Source: Pilasporangium apinafurcum (Eukaryota > Oomycota > Peronosporomycetes > Pythiales > Pythiaceae). Taken from it: a stretch of DNA of 23,943 nt. Location of the stretch: assembly GCA_001600495.1 (NCBI GenBank), contig BCKE01000068.1, forward strand, positions 63,392 to 87,334, given 5' to 3'. The position numbers and the translations under genes were made by a program. The notes under the pieces are model-generated. The model was not told the DNA's origin, made no database searches, and worked only from the letters and a program-made list of their open reading frames with translations. Below are positions 7,585-16,920 of the stretch, in pieces. Position 1 is the first letter of the stretch; each line of letters starts with the position of its first letter.

Positions 7585-10056
7585 ATGCGGTGGTCGGCTA
7601 CGCTTAACGCTGCACGTGCTGTGGGCATCGTATACGCTTTTTGCGGCGCATTCGTATCTGCCCAGGAGTGCACTTCACTGACAGAAAACATTCTCACAAG
7701 CGAGGGTTGTCCGTCTGATTGTGGGACGGACCCATGCGTGTTGTACTCGCCTTCGCAAGAGTATTCCTGTACGGAATTGGGTGCCAGTGGTCCATGCTAC
7801 AACGAAAGCTCCTACACTGTGCCAGGGACATCGTCCGAGTGTGACTTGACGTATCAATGTCTCAGTTCGCTCGTGTGGGATGGCGCACAGTGGCTGTTGG
7901 TGCTTGAGGGCAATCTACAAACAAACAAATATACCATGGCATATGTTACAGAGATCACGGCGTTGGAATACGATAGCAGTGCGCTTTCTGTGTAAGTAGT
8001 AGATGGATGAGCTTATCTATTTATTGAGTTTGTAGTGCTTTGTACTCATTGTTCATTTGTGTATGAGCAGACAATTGTCTGGAGGAACCTCGTTAACTAA
8101 CAAGGGCGATGTCAAGAACGTGGTTTTGGACCAGACGTTTTTCGCCACTCCCTCAAGTGCTGGCAGCGTGTAAGAACTGATTTGCCGTTCAGAGTACAAT
8201 CTCGATATTAACCGAAACATTTGTTTTTGCTATTAGATTCATCACGGACGTCAATCTTCGTTCGATTTTGTCCAAGGTGTACATCCCATCGACATGGAAG
8301 ATTGTCTCGCTCCGCAATACGAATCTCGATCAAGTACCAGAAGCGCTCAGCAATTGCACGCTATCAACTCTGTACGCTATTGGAATCATAGACTTGACAT
8401 GCATGGATGTTCCTTTCGTCTTATGACGATGTCCTTGTTATTTATGTACTTTTATTTGTAGGGATCTCTCCAAAAATTACATCACGACTATGCCTGAAAA
8501 CTCTAGTGCAGCCTACAATGGCTTACTGTCGCTGACTGAATTGTATGTGGTTGAGCCAAAGTGTCATAGTATGTGATTGCATTTCATTGGCTCACGACCA
8601 CTTGTGTTGTAGGAATTTGGCACAGAACGAAATGACTAATTTCTCGGCCTACCTTCCAGATCTTCAATCCCTGTAAGCATATTGGATGTACTATCTAGAG
8701 ATACTTTTGGTCATTTGAACCTAATATTCTTGTTTATGTAGTAATTTGACTGGAAATGCCTTCACTGAAATTCCTTCCGTCATTTTCAAAATGTCCAATC
8801 TCAAAAGCCTCTACATGAAGAGCTGCAACTTGTCAAACCTCGAACTGTCCGCCTCTCAGATCACAGTTTTGGAGCAAATGACCAACTTCGACGCTGATAT
8901 TGCGATCACTGGGTGCGCTGAAGGGTATGAAACCAAGACCATCCGAGATGGTGCGCTGACGGTATGCTTCGCTTCTACCACCTCAAGCAGCGACAACAGC
9001 AGTAGCAGCAGTACTGTGGGGATCGCCATTGGAGTGGCGGCAGGTGTGTTAGTGATTTGTTTGATCGCGTTCCTCGTCTACCGTAGACGCCAGAAATCCA
9101 AATATACGCAAGGTACAAAAGGAGGGTCCTCTGTCTACGACACAGAGCTTACGGAAGGAATGCTTCAAGGATCGGATACTTATGGTTCATCAATTTGGGA
9201 TGATCCAGATCTTTTGGCTGTGCGTATTGAACATCGTGATGTCGAACCAATCAAGCTCCTCTCTCGTGGTGGTTTCGGCGAAGTGTGGTTGGGTCTCTAC
9301 ATGAATGAGAATGTGGCGATTAAGCGCTTACTCAACGAAAAGAAGACGATGACGGAGGCGTTGGCATTCGCCGTTGAAATCAAGACAATGGCAAGATTGG
9401 AGCATCCAAAGATTGTCCGTTTCATTGGTGTGTCCTGGACGAATGCATTGACCATTCAGGCTGTGACAGAGTTCATGGATTGCGGTGATTTGAAATCGCT
9501 TTTAGACTCGAATCGCTCATCGTCTCTCACATGGGCGAATCTCAAGTGCCAGATCGCCATTGATGTCGCCGATGCACTTGTGTATTTGCACACGCTGAAT
9601 CCAAAATTGATTCATCGCGATCTCAAGTCCCGTAACGTCTTAATCGACGCACAAACCGGTGCTAAGTTGAGTGATTTCGGTATCTCTCGCAACCGATCGA
9701 TGGAGGAAACCATGACTGCTGGAGTTGGTACGGCTCGTTGGATTGCGCCGGAAGTGATTCTTGGTGGCAATTACACGGAATTTGCAGATATTTACTCATT
9801 CGGCGTGGTACTGTCAGAATTGGATACATGCAAAGCTCCATTCCATGATGCAACCAACACGAATGGTACCAAGCTACAGGACGTGACAATCTTGCAGCTG
9901 GTGTCTGCTGGGAAATTGCAGCCGAGCTTTAGCGATTCTTGCCCAGAGTCGATTCTCCGATTGGCACGTGCATGTCTGGAGTTCGACCCAGCACAACGTC
10001 CAAATGCGATCCATATTTCCTATGAACTGCGCAAGATTTTAAAAGAGGAACTATAA
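7585..10056 (+). CDS. Leucine-rich-repeat receptor-like kinase (TKL group), six exons
   Basis: Exons read 7585-7991, 8071-8169, 8237-8371, 8462-8542, 8613-8672 and 8742-10056, giving 698 residues. Donors are GTAAGT, GTAAGA, GTACGC, GTATGT and GTAAGC, and each acceptor ends in AG. A signal peptide (1-27, ending VSAQ) leads into a Cys-containing ectodomain. Leucine-rich repeats follow (LDLSKNYITTMPE, LNLAQNEMTNF, LNLTGNAFTEIPS), each starting at an exon boundary. A Ser-rich juxtamembrane stretch precedes one membrane helix (about 353-374) with RRRQK as stop-transfer. The kinase domain (about 430-697) is complete: glycine loop from G437, Lys455, HRD 552-554, DFG 572-574 and GTARWIAPE. It should therefore be a catalytically competent surface receptor; the ligand is unknown. 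All introns are phase 2, so exons 2-5 are symmetric. The exon model is from splice-site reading and frame continuity, without transcript evidence. Confidence 0.9.
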
Positions 10057-10424
10057 GGTAGTTTATAGGACTTTTTCGCGAAGAAGGAAGAGGATGTTAT
10101 GAAAAGTATGCTGGCATTCACTTGAATCATCAAAGCGTGTGTATATAGTTTGTTTTTTTTCTTATCACATTAACAAAATGGGCAAATCCATTGGATGCGT
10201 ACATGTGACATTGTGATGTGTGATTATTGAACATCAGAGCAAAGTCACCATGTTCACTGTCGGATAGCGGTATGTTGCATTCGAATTGAGAGAGTCATCT
10301 GACGAGCAGAAAATAAATCCATTAACGGAGCGCAATACAACAAAAAGCGTAGCAGCATCAAAGTGTTTACAGCCATCAAAACAGCATCTTGCTCCTCACT
10401 ATGCTATAGGAACAAATGCATCAA
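10057..10424. other. Convergent intergenic, no gene seen
   Basis: This separates the 3' ends of the receptor kinase and the first pepsin-fold gene. It contains T-rich tracts, probably within the 3' untranslated regions, and no recognisable coding motif. Confidence 0.45.
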
Positions 10425-11564
10425 CTATGCAGCAGCTGTCCGCGCAAAACCAATCCGTGGCGCACGTTCCTTCGTCCCAAAGTCGAAGACGGTGTAGTAT
10501 CGACGCATGAACGCCCCTCCTAAGACCCAGACGGGGTCTCCTGGTAAACGGATGTCGATTCCTGCAATCCCAAACAGACAGATGTTATGTCGCTCAGGAT
10601 AGAGATAGTCATCCTTCGTGAGGGTGTATGCAGTTCCATCAATCGTAAAAGTGATGTTCGGAAGCGAAACTGCATCACAATTGATCCTACCCGTGTACGG
10701 ATGCACTCCGACGATAGCTGCCAGTTGGTCCACTTGATCTTTGGGACCAATAATATAGGGACTGAACGGGGAGATCACAACTTTGGTGACGGGCGCAGTG
10801 ATGTTCAGTTCATATGCTTGTATGGAGTTCAAATGTAGTGCCCACGGATTGCCCAAGACAACATTGTGATATTCTATCTCGCCCTGGTAGTATCGCTCCT
10901 CCACTCCACCTAAAGTCAGCTCCCCCTGTCTTGAACGGCCGAGATAAATACCATAAACCGGTTCGTCCAGTGTCTTGCTATCCTGCACAACTTTAGCAAA
11001 TGGCGAATCAACAGCACTGGTATCTGGATTTTGGAATCCGAGCCCAATGACTCCATCCACTGGCAGATATTCCTCGATAGGAGTATGCCGCGTATAATTT
11101 ACTTCGCAGAAAACTAACCCCAGGAACCCAGTTTGTCCGTTAATAATGATATCGTCCTGGGAAAGAAAGCCTGATACTCCTAGGTATTCTTGCTCGAACG
11201 CTGTTCCATTGGCAACGTACGTGGACGACTTGCTGTGATTGTAAAAATGGTGGATAGGACTCAAATGGAAATTAATAACCCAAGTGACCGAAGATAATGT
11301 GTCAACGATTAGCGAGACATTCTGTGATGGAGTTCCAAATCCCATATCTGCTACCCAGAAGTTGAAATCTGACGGTTGGCGGAGAGGAATCTTGACACGA
11401 CCAATTTCGGAAGACTTGGGAAAGGATTCCACAGGAAATCGAGACCCCCAGACATGTGAATGAGCAAATACTGAACTTTTCGTCTCAGCTTCCGTGCTAA
11501 TGGGTGTACTTGGAGACGCTATAACAAGACATACGACAGCACTCAACCACAGCAGAATTGACAT
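10425..11564 (-). CDS. Secreted pepsin-fold protein, predicted non-catalytic (copy A)
   Basis: The protein has 379 residues from the ATG at 11564. The frame extends to 11624, but the paralogue at 13429-14568 starts with the equivalent MSMFLWL, which supports the internal Met. A signal peptide (about 1-17) precedes an A1 aspartic-protease fold recognised by VADMGFGTPSQNV, FYNHSKSSTY, DGVIGLGF, FTIDGTAYTLTKDDY, VLGGAFMRRYYTVFD and PRIGFA. The first active-site motif is DTL (88-90) instead of DTG or DSG. The second, normally D[TS]G, aligns with SPF (265-267), so the second catalytic Asp is absent. Several N-glycosylation sequons are present (for example NHS and NGT). Family knowledge says both Asp residues are required, so it is probably a binding or inhibitory protein. 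The upstream region has a TTCATCCTC initiator-like site at about 11601-11614. It is divergently paired with 12056-13192. Confidence 0.88.
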   Translation of the reverse strand: MSILLWLSAVVCLVIASPSTPISTEAETKSSVFAHSHVWGSRFPVESFPKSSEIGRVKIPLRQPSDFNFWVADMGFGTPSQNVSLIVDTLSSVTWVINFHLSPIHHFYNHSKSSTYVANGTAFEQEYLGVSGFLSQDDIIINGQTGFLGLVFCEVNYTRHTPIEEYLPVDGVIGLGFQNPDTSAVDSPFAKVVQDSKTLDEPVYGIYLGRSRQGELTLGGVEERYYQGEIEYHNVVLGNPWALHLNSIQAYELNITAPVTKVVISPFSPYIIGPKDQVDQLAAIVGVHPYTGRINCDAVSLPNITFTIDGTAYTLTKDDYLYPERHNICLFGIAGIDIRLPGDPVWVLGGAFMRRYYTVFDFGTKERAPRIGFARTAAA

Positions 11565-12055
11565 CTTGCTATGCTGCATCAAGCCAATTGACAAGTGAAG
11601 AAAAGAGGATGAAGCATTCGCCAACAGTAGTACCCCCTGAGACGGAGGTACTCAATAGCGTTTGGAGATAGTGCGTCTGCATCCATCAATTGTCTCGCTT
11701 GAAGGCGAATTGATACCTTGTGTCAGCTGCCAATGTCTTCTATTGGATCTGACTATGGCTTGAAAAATGGGTTCACCTGATAATTGAATAATTCATACAG
11801 AAAAACCTCGCAAATTCGCTAACAACCACTACTACATATCATCTTATATGTAAGGGTATAAAATATAATAGTAAGTTATATTAAAGAAGCAATCTGTAAC
11901 CCTCTCGGTTTCACTTGATATATTAAATTTCAAGAGATTTGGATAAGAGTCCCAGAATGGTGGTCATTGTGAAGATACTGACGAAAGTTGACAATTGCGC
12001 TCACCCACTTTGCAATTCAACCTGAGCAACAAAACATACAAAACAACATTCACCA
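11565..12055. promoter_or_regulatory. Shared upstream region of divergent pepsin-fold genes A and B
   Basis: This is 491 bases between two divergent starts. Its left part (about 11621-11770) aligns by eye with the upstream flank of copy C (about 14638-14785), including AACAGTAGTAC and CAATG-CTT-ATTGGA-CTATGG. The promoter was therefore copied with the gene. Near B, GCTCACCCACTTTGCAATTC (about 11999-12018) is initiator-like. No reading frame of note is present. Confidence 0.5.
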
Positions 12056-13192
12056 ATGAAGACGCTCGCAGCATTGGGTTTACTCGGTACATGCGCTGCT
12101 GCATTGGTGGTTGCAACTTTCGATCAACGGACGGGCGAGAATGCCGGTACTTTCATTCAAGAACAACATCACGCTTCCGTTTGGAATCCCGAGTTTCGTG
12201 TAAAGCACAGCACTTTCAATACTGAGCACACTCGTGTTCTAAAGATTCCCCTTCACCAACTTCCGACTAGTCATGAATGGTTTGGAGATTTGATGGTCGG
12301 AACACCTCCCCAGAAACTCACCGTCATGTTTGACTCAATGTCAAGCGATGTCTGGGTTCCCAATCGGAACTTCGGTGATTTACATCATTTCTACAACCAT
12401 CACGCGTCATCTACCTACAAAGCAAATGGTACAGCATTTGAATATGCCCAGGGTATATCTGGTTTTCTATCCCAGGACACTCTGGCAATTGGAGAAGTTA
12501 CTTTGAAGAACCAGCTTTTTGGTGAAGTGAATGATGCGGACGGTTGGGGATTTGGATATTGGTTCTCATCTATTGATGGAGTATTTGGACTTGGTTTTGA
12601 AGATCATAGTGCAGATGGTATAGAAACACCATTCCATCGTCTCTATCGTAATGGTCTGCTGGAAGAACCAGTATTCGCGTTTTATCTGCCAGATGGTAAA
12701 CCTGGAGAATTGGTGTTTGGTGCTCCAAACAAAAAGCACTACACCGGTGAGATAACATATGCCAATACTATATCTGCTGATCAGTGGGTGTTGCGGTTGG
12801 ACTCTGTCGAGATGAATGGTCACAAGTTTACCTTTGTTAAGCAAGTCTTCATCTCTCCGATGGACCAACTAATCGTTGGACCGGAGGCGGATGTGGATAT
12901 ATTGTCAGCACTCATTGGTGCAGACGAGAACGGACAGGTTGATTGTGACGTTGTAACGCCCGATATCTCATTCACCATCGATGGTGTCGTCTACGTTTTG
13001 ACTTATGACGACTACACCATTAAAATTGGTGATACTTTGTGTATATTTGGGATTGTCGGATTCGATTTCGTGTCGGCAGTAGGACCAGCGTGGATTTTGG
13101 GCGGACAATTTATACAGAAATACTACACAGTCTTTGATTTCGGCACAACTGAGCGTTCCACACGCATCGGCTTCGCTCATGCAGCCACTTAA
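12056..13192 (+). CDS. Secreted pepsin-fold protein, predicted non-catalytic (copy B)
   Basis: The protein has 378 residues. A signal peptide (about 1-20) leads into an A1 fold with FGDLMVGTPPQKLTV, FYNHHASSTYKANGT, a flap region ending GISGFLSQD, DGVFGLGFED, PDISFTIDG, WILGGQFIQKYYTVFDFG and RIGFA. The first motif is DSM (93-95) in FDSMSSDVWVPN, so the Gly is lost. The second site reads ISPMDQ with Ser267 where the catalytic Asp should be. It is thus a predicted pseudo-protease. It is very close to copy D (15643-16788): long blocks of DNA are almost identical, while the N-terminal 60 residues and a loop at 160-173 are strongly diverged. The start is chosen because the signal peptide begins directly at this Met. 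Confidence 0.9.
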   Translation: MKTLAALGLLGTCAAALVVATFDQRTGENAGTFIQEQHHASVWNPEFRVKHSTFNTEHTRVLKIPLHQLPTSHEWFGDLMVGTPPQKLTVMFDSMSSDVWVPNRNFGDLHHFYNHHASSTYKANGTAFEYAQGISGFLSQDTLAIGEVTLKNQLFGEVNDADGWGFGYWFSSIDGVFGLGFEDHSADGIETPFHRLYRNGLLEEPVFAFYLPDGKPGELVFGAPNKKHYTGEITYANTISADQWVLRLDSVEMNGHKFTFVKQVFISPMDQLIVGPEADVDILSALIGADENGQVDCDVVTPDISFTIDGVVYVLTYDDYTIKIGDTLCIFGIVGFDFVSAVGPAWILGGQFIQKYYTVFDFGTTERSTRIGFAHAAT

Positions 13193-13428
13193 GGGATCAA
13201 ACACTTATCGTATCTTTTTCTCGTTTGCACTAAGATATAACTTTTGATTAAATGCATCTTACGAATTTTCACATCATTTCTAATGAAAGAACTTTTTTCT
13301 CCGCCTCATATAGAATGCGACATATGGGCACAATCCACCTTGCACGAGATCGATGAATAGACCATCAAGCCATATTTTATCTTGTAGTCACTCATTTGCA
13401 ACAACACCAGCAAAACAAAAGATCTCCA

Positions 13429-14568
13429 CTATGCATCTACTGCCAGTGCAAAGCCAATCCGCGGCATGCGTTCATTTGTTCCAAAGTCGAAGACGGAATA
13501 ATATCGATGCATGAATACTCCACCTAACCACCATACTGGATCCCCTGGCAACCGAGTATTGACTCCTATAAAGCCAAACATGCACTCGTTGTCTATGATC
13601 GGAAGGAGATAATCATCCTTGGTAACAGTGTACGTGGTCCCGTCAATTGTGAACGAAATGTCGGGAGGAGACGCATCACAATTGATCGAACCCCCATCCG
13701 CTCCTACCAGTTTTGCCAATTGATCCACTTGATCTTTAGGGCCAATCACGTAGGGACTGAACAGCGAGACCACGGCTTTGTTGACCGGGGAGGTGAATTT
13801 CAGATCGCCTGCCTGTACGGATTCCAAATGCAACGCCCATGGGTTTCCTAGAATCACGTTGTGATACGATACGTCACCTTGATAATACTTCTTCTCCACT
13901 CCTCCAATTGTTAGCTCCCCCTGTCCTGAACGACCGAGATAAAAGGCATAGACTGGTTCGTCCAACACGCGCTTGTCACGTACAATTTGAGCAAAGGGCG
14001 AGGACAGAGAACTGATATTTGAGTTTTGGAACCCGAGCCCGACGACGCCATCAAATGGACATTCCTCGTCCATACCCATATGCTGGGTATTATCCACTTC
14101 AGCAAATTCCATCCCCATGAAGACATTGTCGTCAGTAATGATTAAGTTGTCCAACGATAGGAAACCAGACACGCCTGGGTAATCTTGATCAAAGGCTGTT
14201 CCATTGGCGATGTAGGTATGCGATTGGCTGTGATTGTAGAAATGGTGGCCAGAACCGAAATCAAAATTGATGACCCACGTCGTGAAAGATAACGTATCGA
14301 TGAGCATCGAGACATCCTGCGGTGGAAATCCAAACGCCATATCCGCCACCCATCCATCAAAGTGAGGCGGTTGACGGAGAGGAATCTTAATTCGACCAAA
14401 TTCTGTAGATTTGCGGCGGGGCTCGTTAGGAAACCGAGGCTCCCAGACAAGTTGGTGGCGACGTGCGGAATCCAAAGGTCCATCTTCACTATTGGTAAAT
14501 GCTGTGGTGGACTCTGCAATTGCTGCTAGAAAGCATGCGGCTGCAGTCAACCACAAAAACATTGACAT
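13429..14568 (-). CDS. Secreted pepsin-fold protein, predicted non-catalytic (copy C)
   Basis: The protein has 379 residues, exactly the length of copy A and its closest relative in the window. It has a signal peptide (about 1-19) and A1 landmarks VADMAFGFPPQDV, FYNHSQSHTY, DGVVGLGF, ISFTIDGTTYTVTKDDY, WLGGVFMHRYYSVFDFG and PRIGFA. The first active-site motif is DTL (91-93). The second is SLF (268-270), lacking Asp. Predicted non-catalytic and extracellular, with N-x-S/T sequons. Upstream, TCTCACATTTCC (minus strand of about 14611-14630) resembles an initiator. Confidence 0.88.
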   Translation of the reverse strand: MSMFLWLTAAACFLAAIAESTTAFTNSEDGPLDSARRHQLVWEPRFPNEPRRKSTEFGRIKIPLRQPPHFDGWVADMAFGFPPQDVSMLIDTLSFTTWVINFDFGSGHHFYNHSQSHTYIANGTAFDQDYPGVSGFLSLDNLIITDDNVFMGMEFAEVDNTQHMGMDEECPFDGVVGLGFQNSNISSLSSPFAQIVRDKRVLDEPVYAFYLGRSGQGELTIGGVEKKYYQGDVSYHNVILGNPWALHLESVQAGDLKFTSPVNKAVVSLFSPYVIGPKDQVDQLAKLVGADGGSINCDASPPDISFTIDGTTYTVTKDDYLLPIIDNECMFGFIGVNTRLPGDPVWWLGGVFMHRYYSVFDFGTNERMPRIGFALAVDA

Positions 14569-15040
14569 CTTGCTTTTCGCTTATAAGTTGATAACTGGAG
14601 CTCTAGACTTCTGCAGGGAAATGTGAGAGAATTCCCACGAACAGTAGTACAGACTGAGTTAGAGGTTCTTTGATATCGCATTGTGGGTGGAATTTGTACC
14701 TATCAAAGACATCGGTTGGAGTTGGGAATTGGACCTTTTGTTAGTTGGCAATGACTTTATTTGGACTTGTCTATGGTGCAATGAAGTATGCCCATCTGAT
14801 CATCGAACAGAAAAACCAGATAATCATTAACAATATTGCGGGTAGTAAATATGCCAAGTTTTGTAAGAATTTCGAAACAAAGCAAACTCTACCAGCTGTT
14901 TACAGTTATTTGAATTTTGAAGACATTGGTTATGGATAATGATGGTTCGGATTGTTTGCGAATGGATGAAGAATAAAGATACGAACAATAAATGGTTATA
15001 ATTCCTGCATCTGCTTTGCATTCAACAATGAAGAAACGAG
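14569..15040. other. Intergenic, promoter of copy C duplicated from copy A
   Basis: The right-hand flank of copy C, about 14638-14815, matches the flank of copy A over roughly 170 bases with scattered differences. Beyond about 14820 the similarity is lost. No gene is seen up to the broken copy E. Confidence 0.45.
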
Positions 15041-15433
15041 CTCAATGCGTGGGCCGCGCTATGCAGTGCCAAAATCAAAAACCAAGTAGTATTTCTGCAT
15101 AAACACCCCACCCAAAAGCCATGCCTGCTCATCCTCTGTTATCATGTCGAGTCCAACCATCACGAACACACATAAGCCTCCTCTGATTTGTAGATGTAAT
15201 CGTCGCGAGCCAAAAATACACACAACATCGTTGATGATGAACGAGATGCCAAGAGATGGAACTTTACCACCTTTCACACCAATAAGTGTGGACAACGCAT
15301 CTACGTTCGCCGCCGATCCCAAAATTGGTTGGATAATAGGTGTGATGAAGACTTGGTTGCCAGTGGCGAATTTTTAATCTCCTGCCTGGACAGCGTCCAA
15401 CTGCAACACCCTGCGTAAAGCTACTTTCGTGCT
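15041..15433 (-). pseudogene. Broken fifth pepsin-fold gene (copy E), C-terminal third only
   Basis: On the minus strand the frame reads VLQLDAVQAGD, a TAA stop (at the position of a Phe or Leu codon in the paralogues), then KFATGNQVFITPIIQPILG, ISFIINDV, WLLGGVFMQKYYLVFDFGTA, a TAG at 15059-15061, and RGPRIE. It is clearly homologous to copies A-D. The N-terminal two thirds is missing and two in-frame stops disrupt the rest. Even this relic has ITPII at the second catalytic position, so loss of that Asp predates the local duplications. Confidence 0.85.
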
Positions 15434-15642
15434 CTTCATAACTTCAGTTCTGACCCAAATTCTATACCCAACACTCACATTATCTAACAATCAGAAAATT
15501 GTATGTTCCTCTGGAATGTTTGCGAATGATAACGGAATGATGGTACTACCATGACAAAGATATGATCATAAAATACAGTGAGGCATCCTGTTCACATTCC
15601 AATTCACTCACCAATATCAACACGAAACGCGAGCAATTCGCA

Positions 15643-16788
15643 ATGTGGAGACTCACATTCTTGACGCTGTTGGGCACGTGGGCTGTGACAGCGGTGAAGG
15701 TAACGCTAGATGAACAGAAGAACGTGGAAGTAACTCATTACACTAAAAAAAATCAAGACTCCGTTGTGTGGAAACCTGACTTTCCTGTAATCGATGTCGC
15801 GGATGACAACAAGATCTCCGAACATGCGCGTATTATGAAGATTCCGCTTCACCAACTTCCGGCGAGTCACGACTGGTTTGGAGATTTGATGGTCGGAACA
15901 CCTCCCCAGAAACTCACCGTCATATTTGACTCAATGTCAAGCGATGTCTGGGTTCCCAATCGGAACTTCGGTGATTTACATCATTTCTATAATCACAACG
16001 CGTCATCTACCTACAAAGCAAATGGTACAGCAGTTGAATATGCCCGGAATGTATCTGGCTTCCTATCCCAGGACATCCTGACAATTGGAGAGGTTACTTT
16101 GAAGAACCAGCTTTTTGGTGAAGTGAATGAGACGAGCGGCTTGGGACCAGCTTATCCAATGGTATCCTTCGATGGAGTATTTGGACTTGGCTTTGAAGAT
16201 CATAGTGCAGATGGTATAGAAACACCATTCCATCGTCTCTATCGTAATGGTCTGCTGGAAGAACCAGTATTCGCGTTTTATCTGCCAGATGGTAAACCTG
16301 GAGAATTGATGTTTGGTGCTTCAGACAAACAACACTACACCGGTGAGATAACATATGCCAATACTATATCTGCTGATCAGTGGGTGTTGCGGTTGGACTC
16401 TGTCGAAGTGAGTAGTCACAAGTTTACCTTTGTTAAGCAAGTCTTCATCTCCCCGCTTGGTCAATCAATTATTGGCCCAAAAGCGGACGTGGATGCATTG
16501 GCAGACTTTCTTGGTGTGGATGAGTACGCAGTGATCGATTGTGATGTTGCAACGGCCGATATTTCGTTCATCATCGACAGCGTTACGTACGTTTTAACTC
16601 GTGACGACTATATCATCAAAGTCCGCGAAGATTTGTGTGTGTTTGGAATTATCGGATTCGATTTCGTGTCGCCAGTAGGACCAGCGTGGATTTTGGGCGG
16701 ACAGTTCATGCAGAAATACTACACAGTCTTTGATTCCGGCACAACTGAGCATTCTCCGCGCATCGGCTTCGCATCTGCTGCTATCTAG
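15643..16788 (+). CDS. Secreted pepsin-fold protein, predicted non-catalytic (copy D)
   Basis: The protein has 381 residues from the ATG at 15643. The frame opens at 15562, but a signal peptide (MWRLTFLTLLGTWAVTAV) begins at this internal Met, and an initiator-like TTCACATTCCAATTCACTC lies at 15591-15609 inside the longer frame. The A1 fold is as in copy B: DSM (96-98) replaces the first DTG and SPL (270-272) the second. FDFG near the C-terminus has become FDSG. It is divergently oriented to copy C and broken copy E, mirroring the A-B pair. Extracellular and predicted to be a pseudo-protease; the target is unknown. Confidence 0.9.
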   Translation: MWRLTFLTLLGTWAVTAVKVTLDEQKNVEVTHYTKKNQDSVVWKPDFPVIDVADDNKISEHARIMKIPLHQLPASHDWFGDLMVGTPPQKLTVIFDSMSSDVWVPNRNFGDLHHFYNHNASSTYKANGTAVEYARNVSGFLSQDILTIGEVTLKNQLFGEVNETSGLGPAYPMVSFDGVFGLGFEDHSADGIETPFHRLYRNGLLEEPVFAFYLPDGKPGELMFGASDKQHYTGEITYANTISADQWVLRLDSVEVSSHKFTFVKQVFISPLGQSIIGPKADVDALADFLGVDEYAVIDCDVATADISFIIDSVTYVLTRDDYIIKVREDLCVFGIIGFDFVSPVGPAWILGGQFMQKYYTVFDSGTTEHSPRIGFASAAI

Positions 16789-16920
16789 TTTTAACAGCTT
16801 CGATATTTCTGCTTATTCGTTCTGTATTAATATTCAAATATGATGCTGTGAATGTCTATTGCAGACGTATCCAAATAAAATTAAATTGATGGAGAGTATT
16901 CCACCACATACTTTATACTT
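16789..16920. other. Short convergent spacer
   Basis: AT-rich spacer between the 3' ends of copy D and the small membrane-protein gene. It contains AATAAA at about 16874-16879, a possible polyadenylation signal on the plus strand. Confidence 0.3.

Noticed and set aside
12566-12868. Antisense frame in copy B with a similar frame in copy D (16094-16354)
   Set aside because: The similarity simply follows from the near-identical DNA of the two sense genes; the frame has no features of its own.
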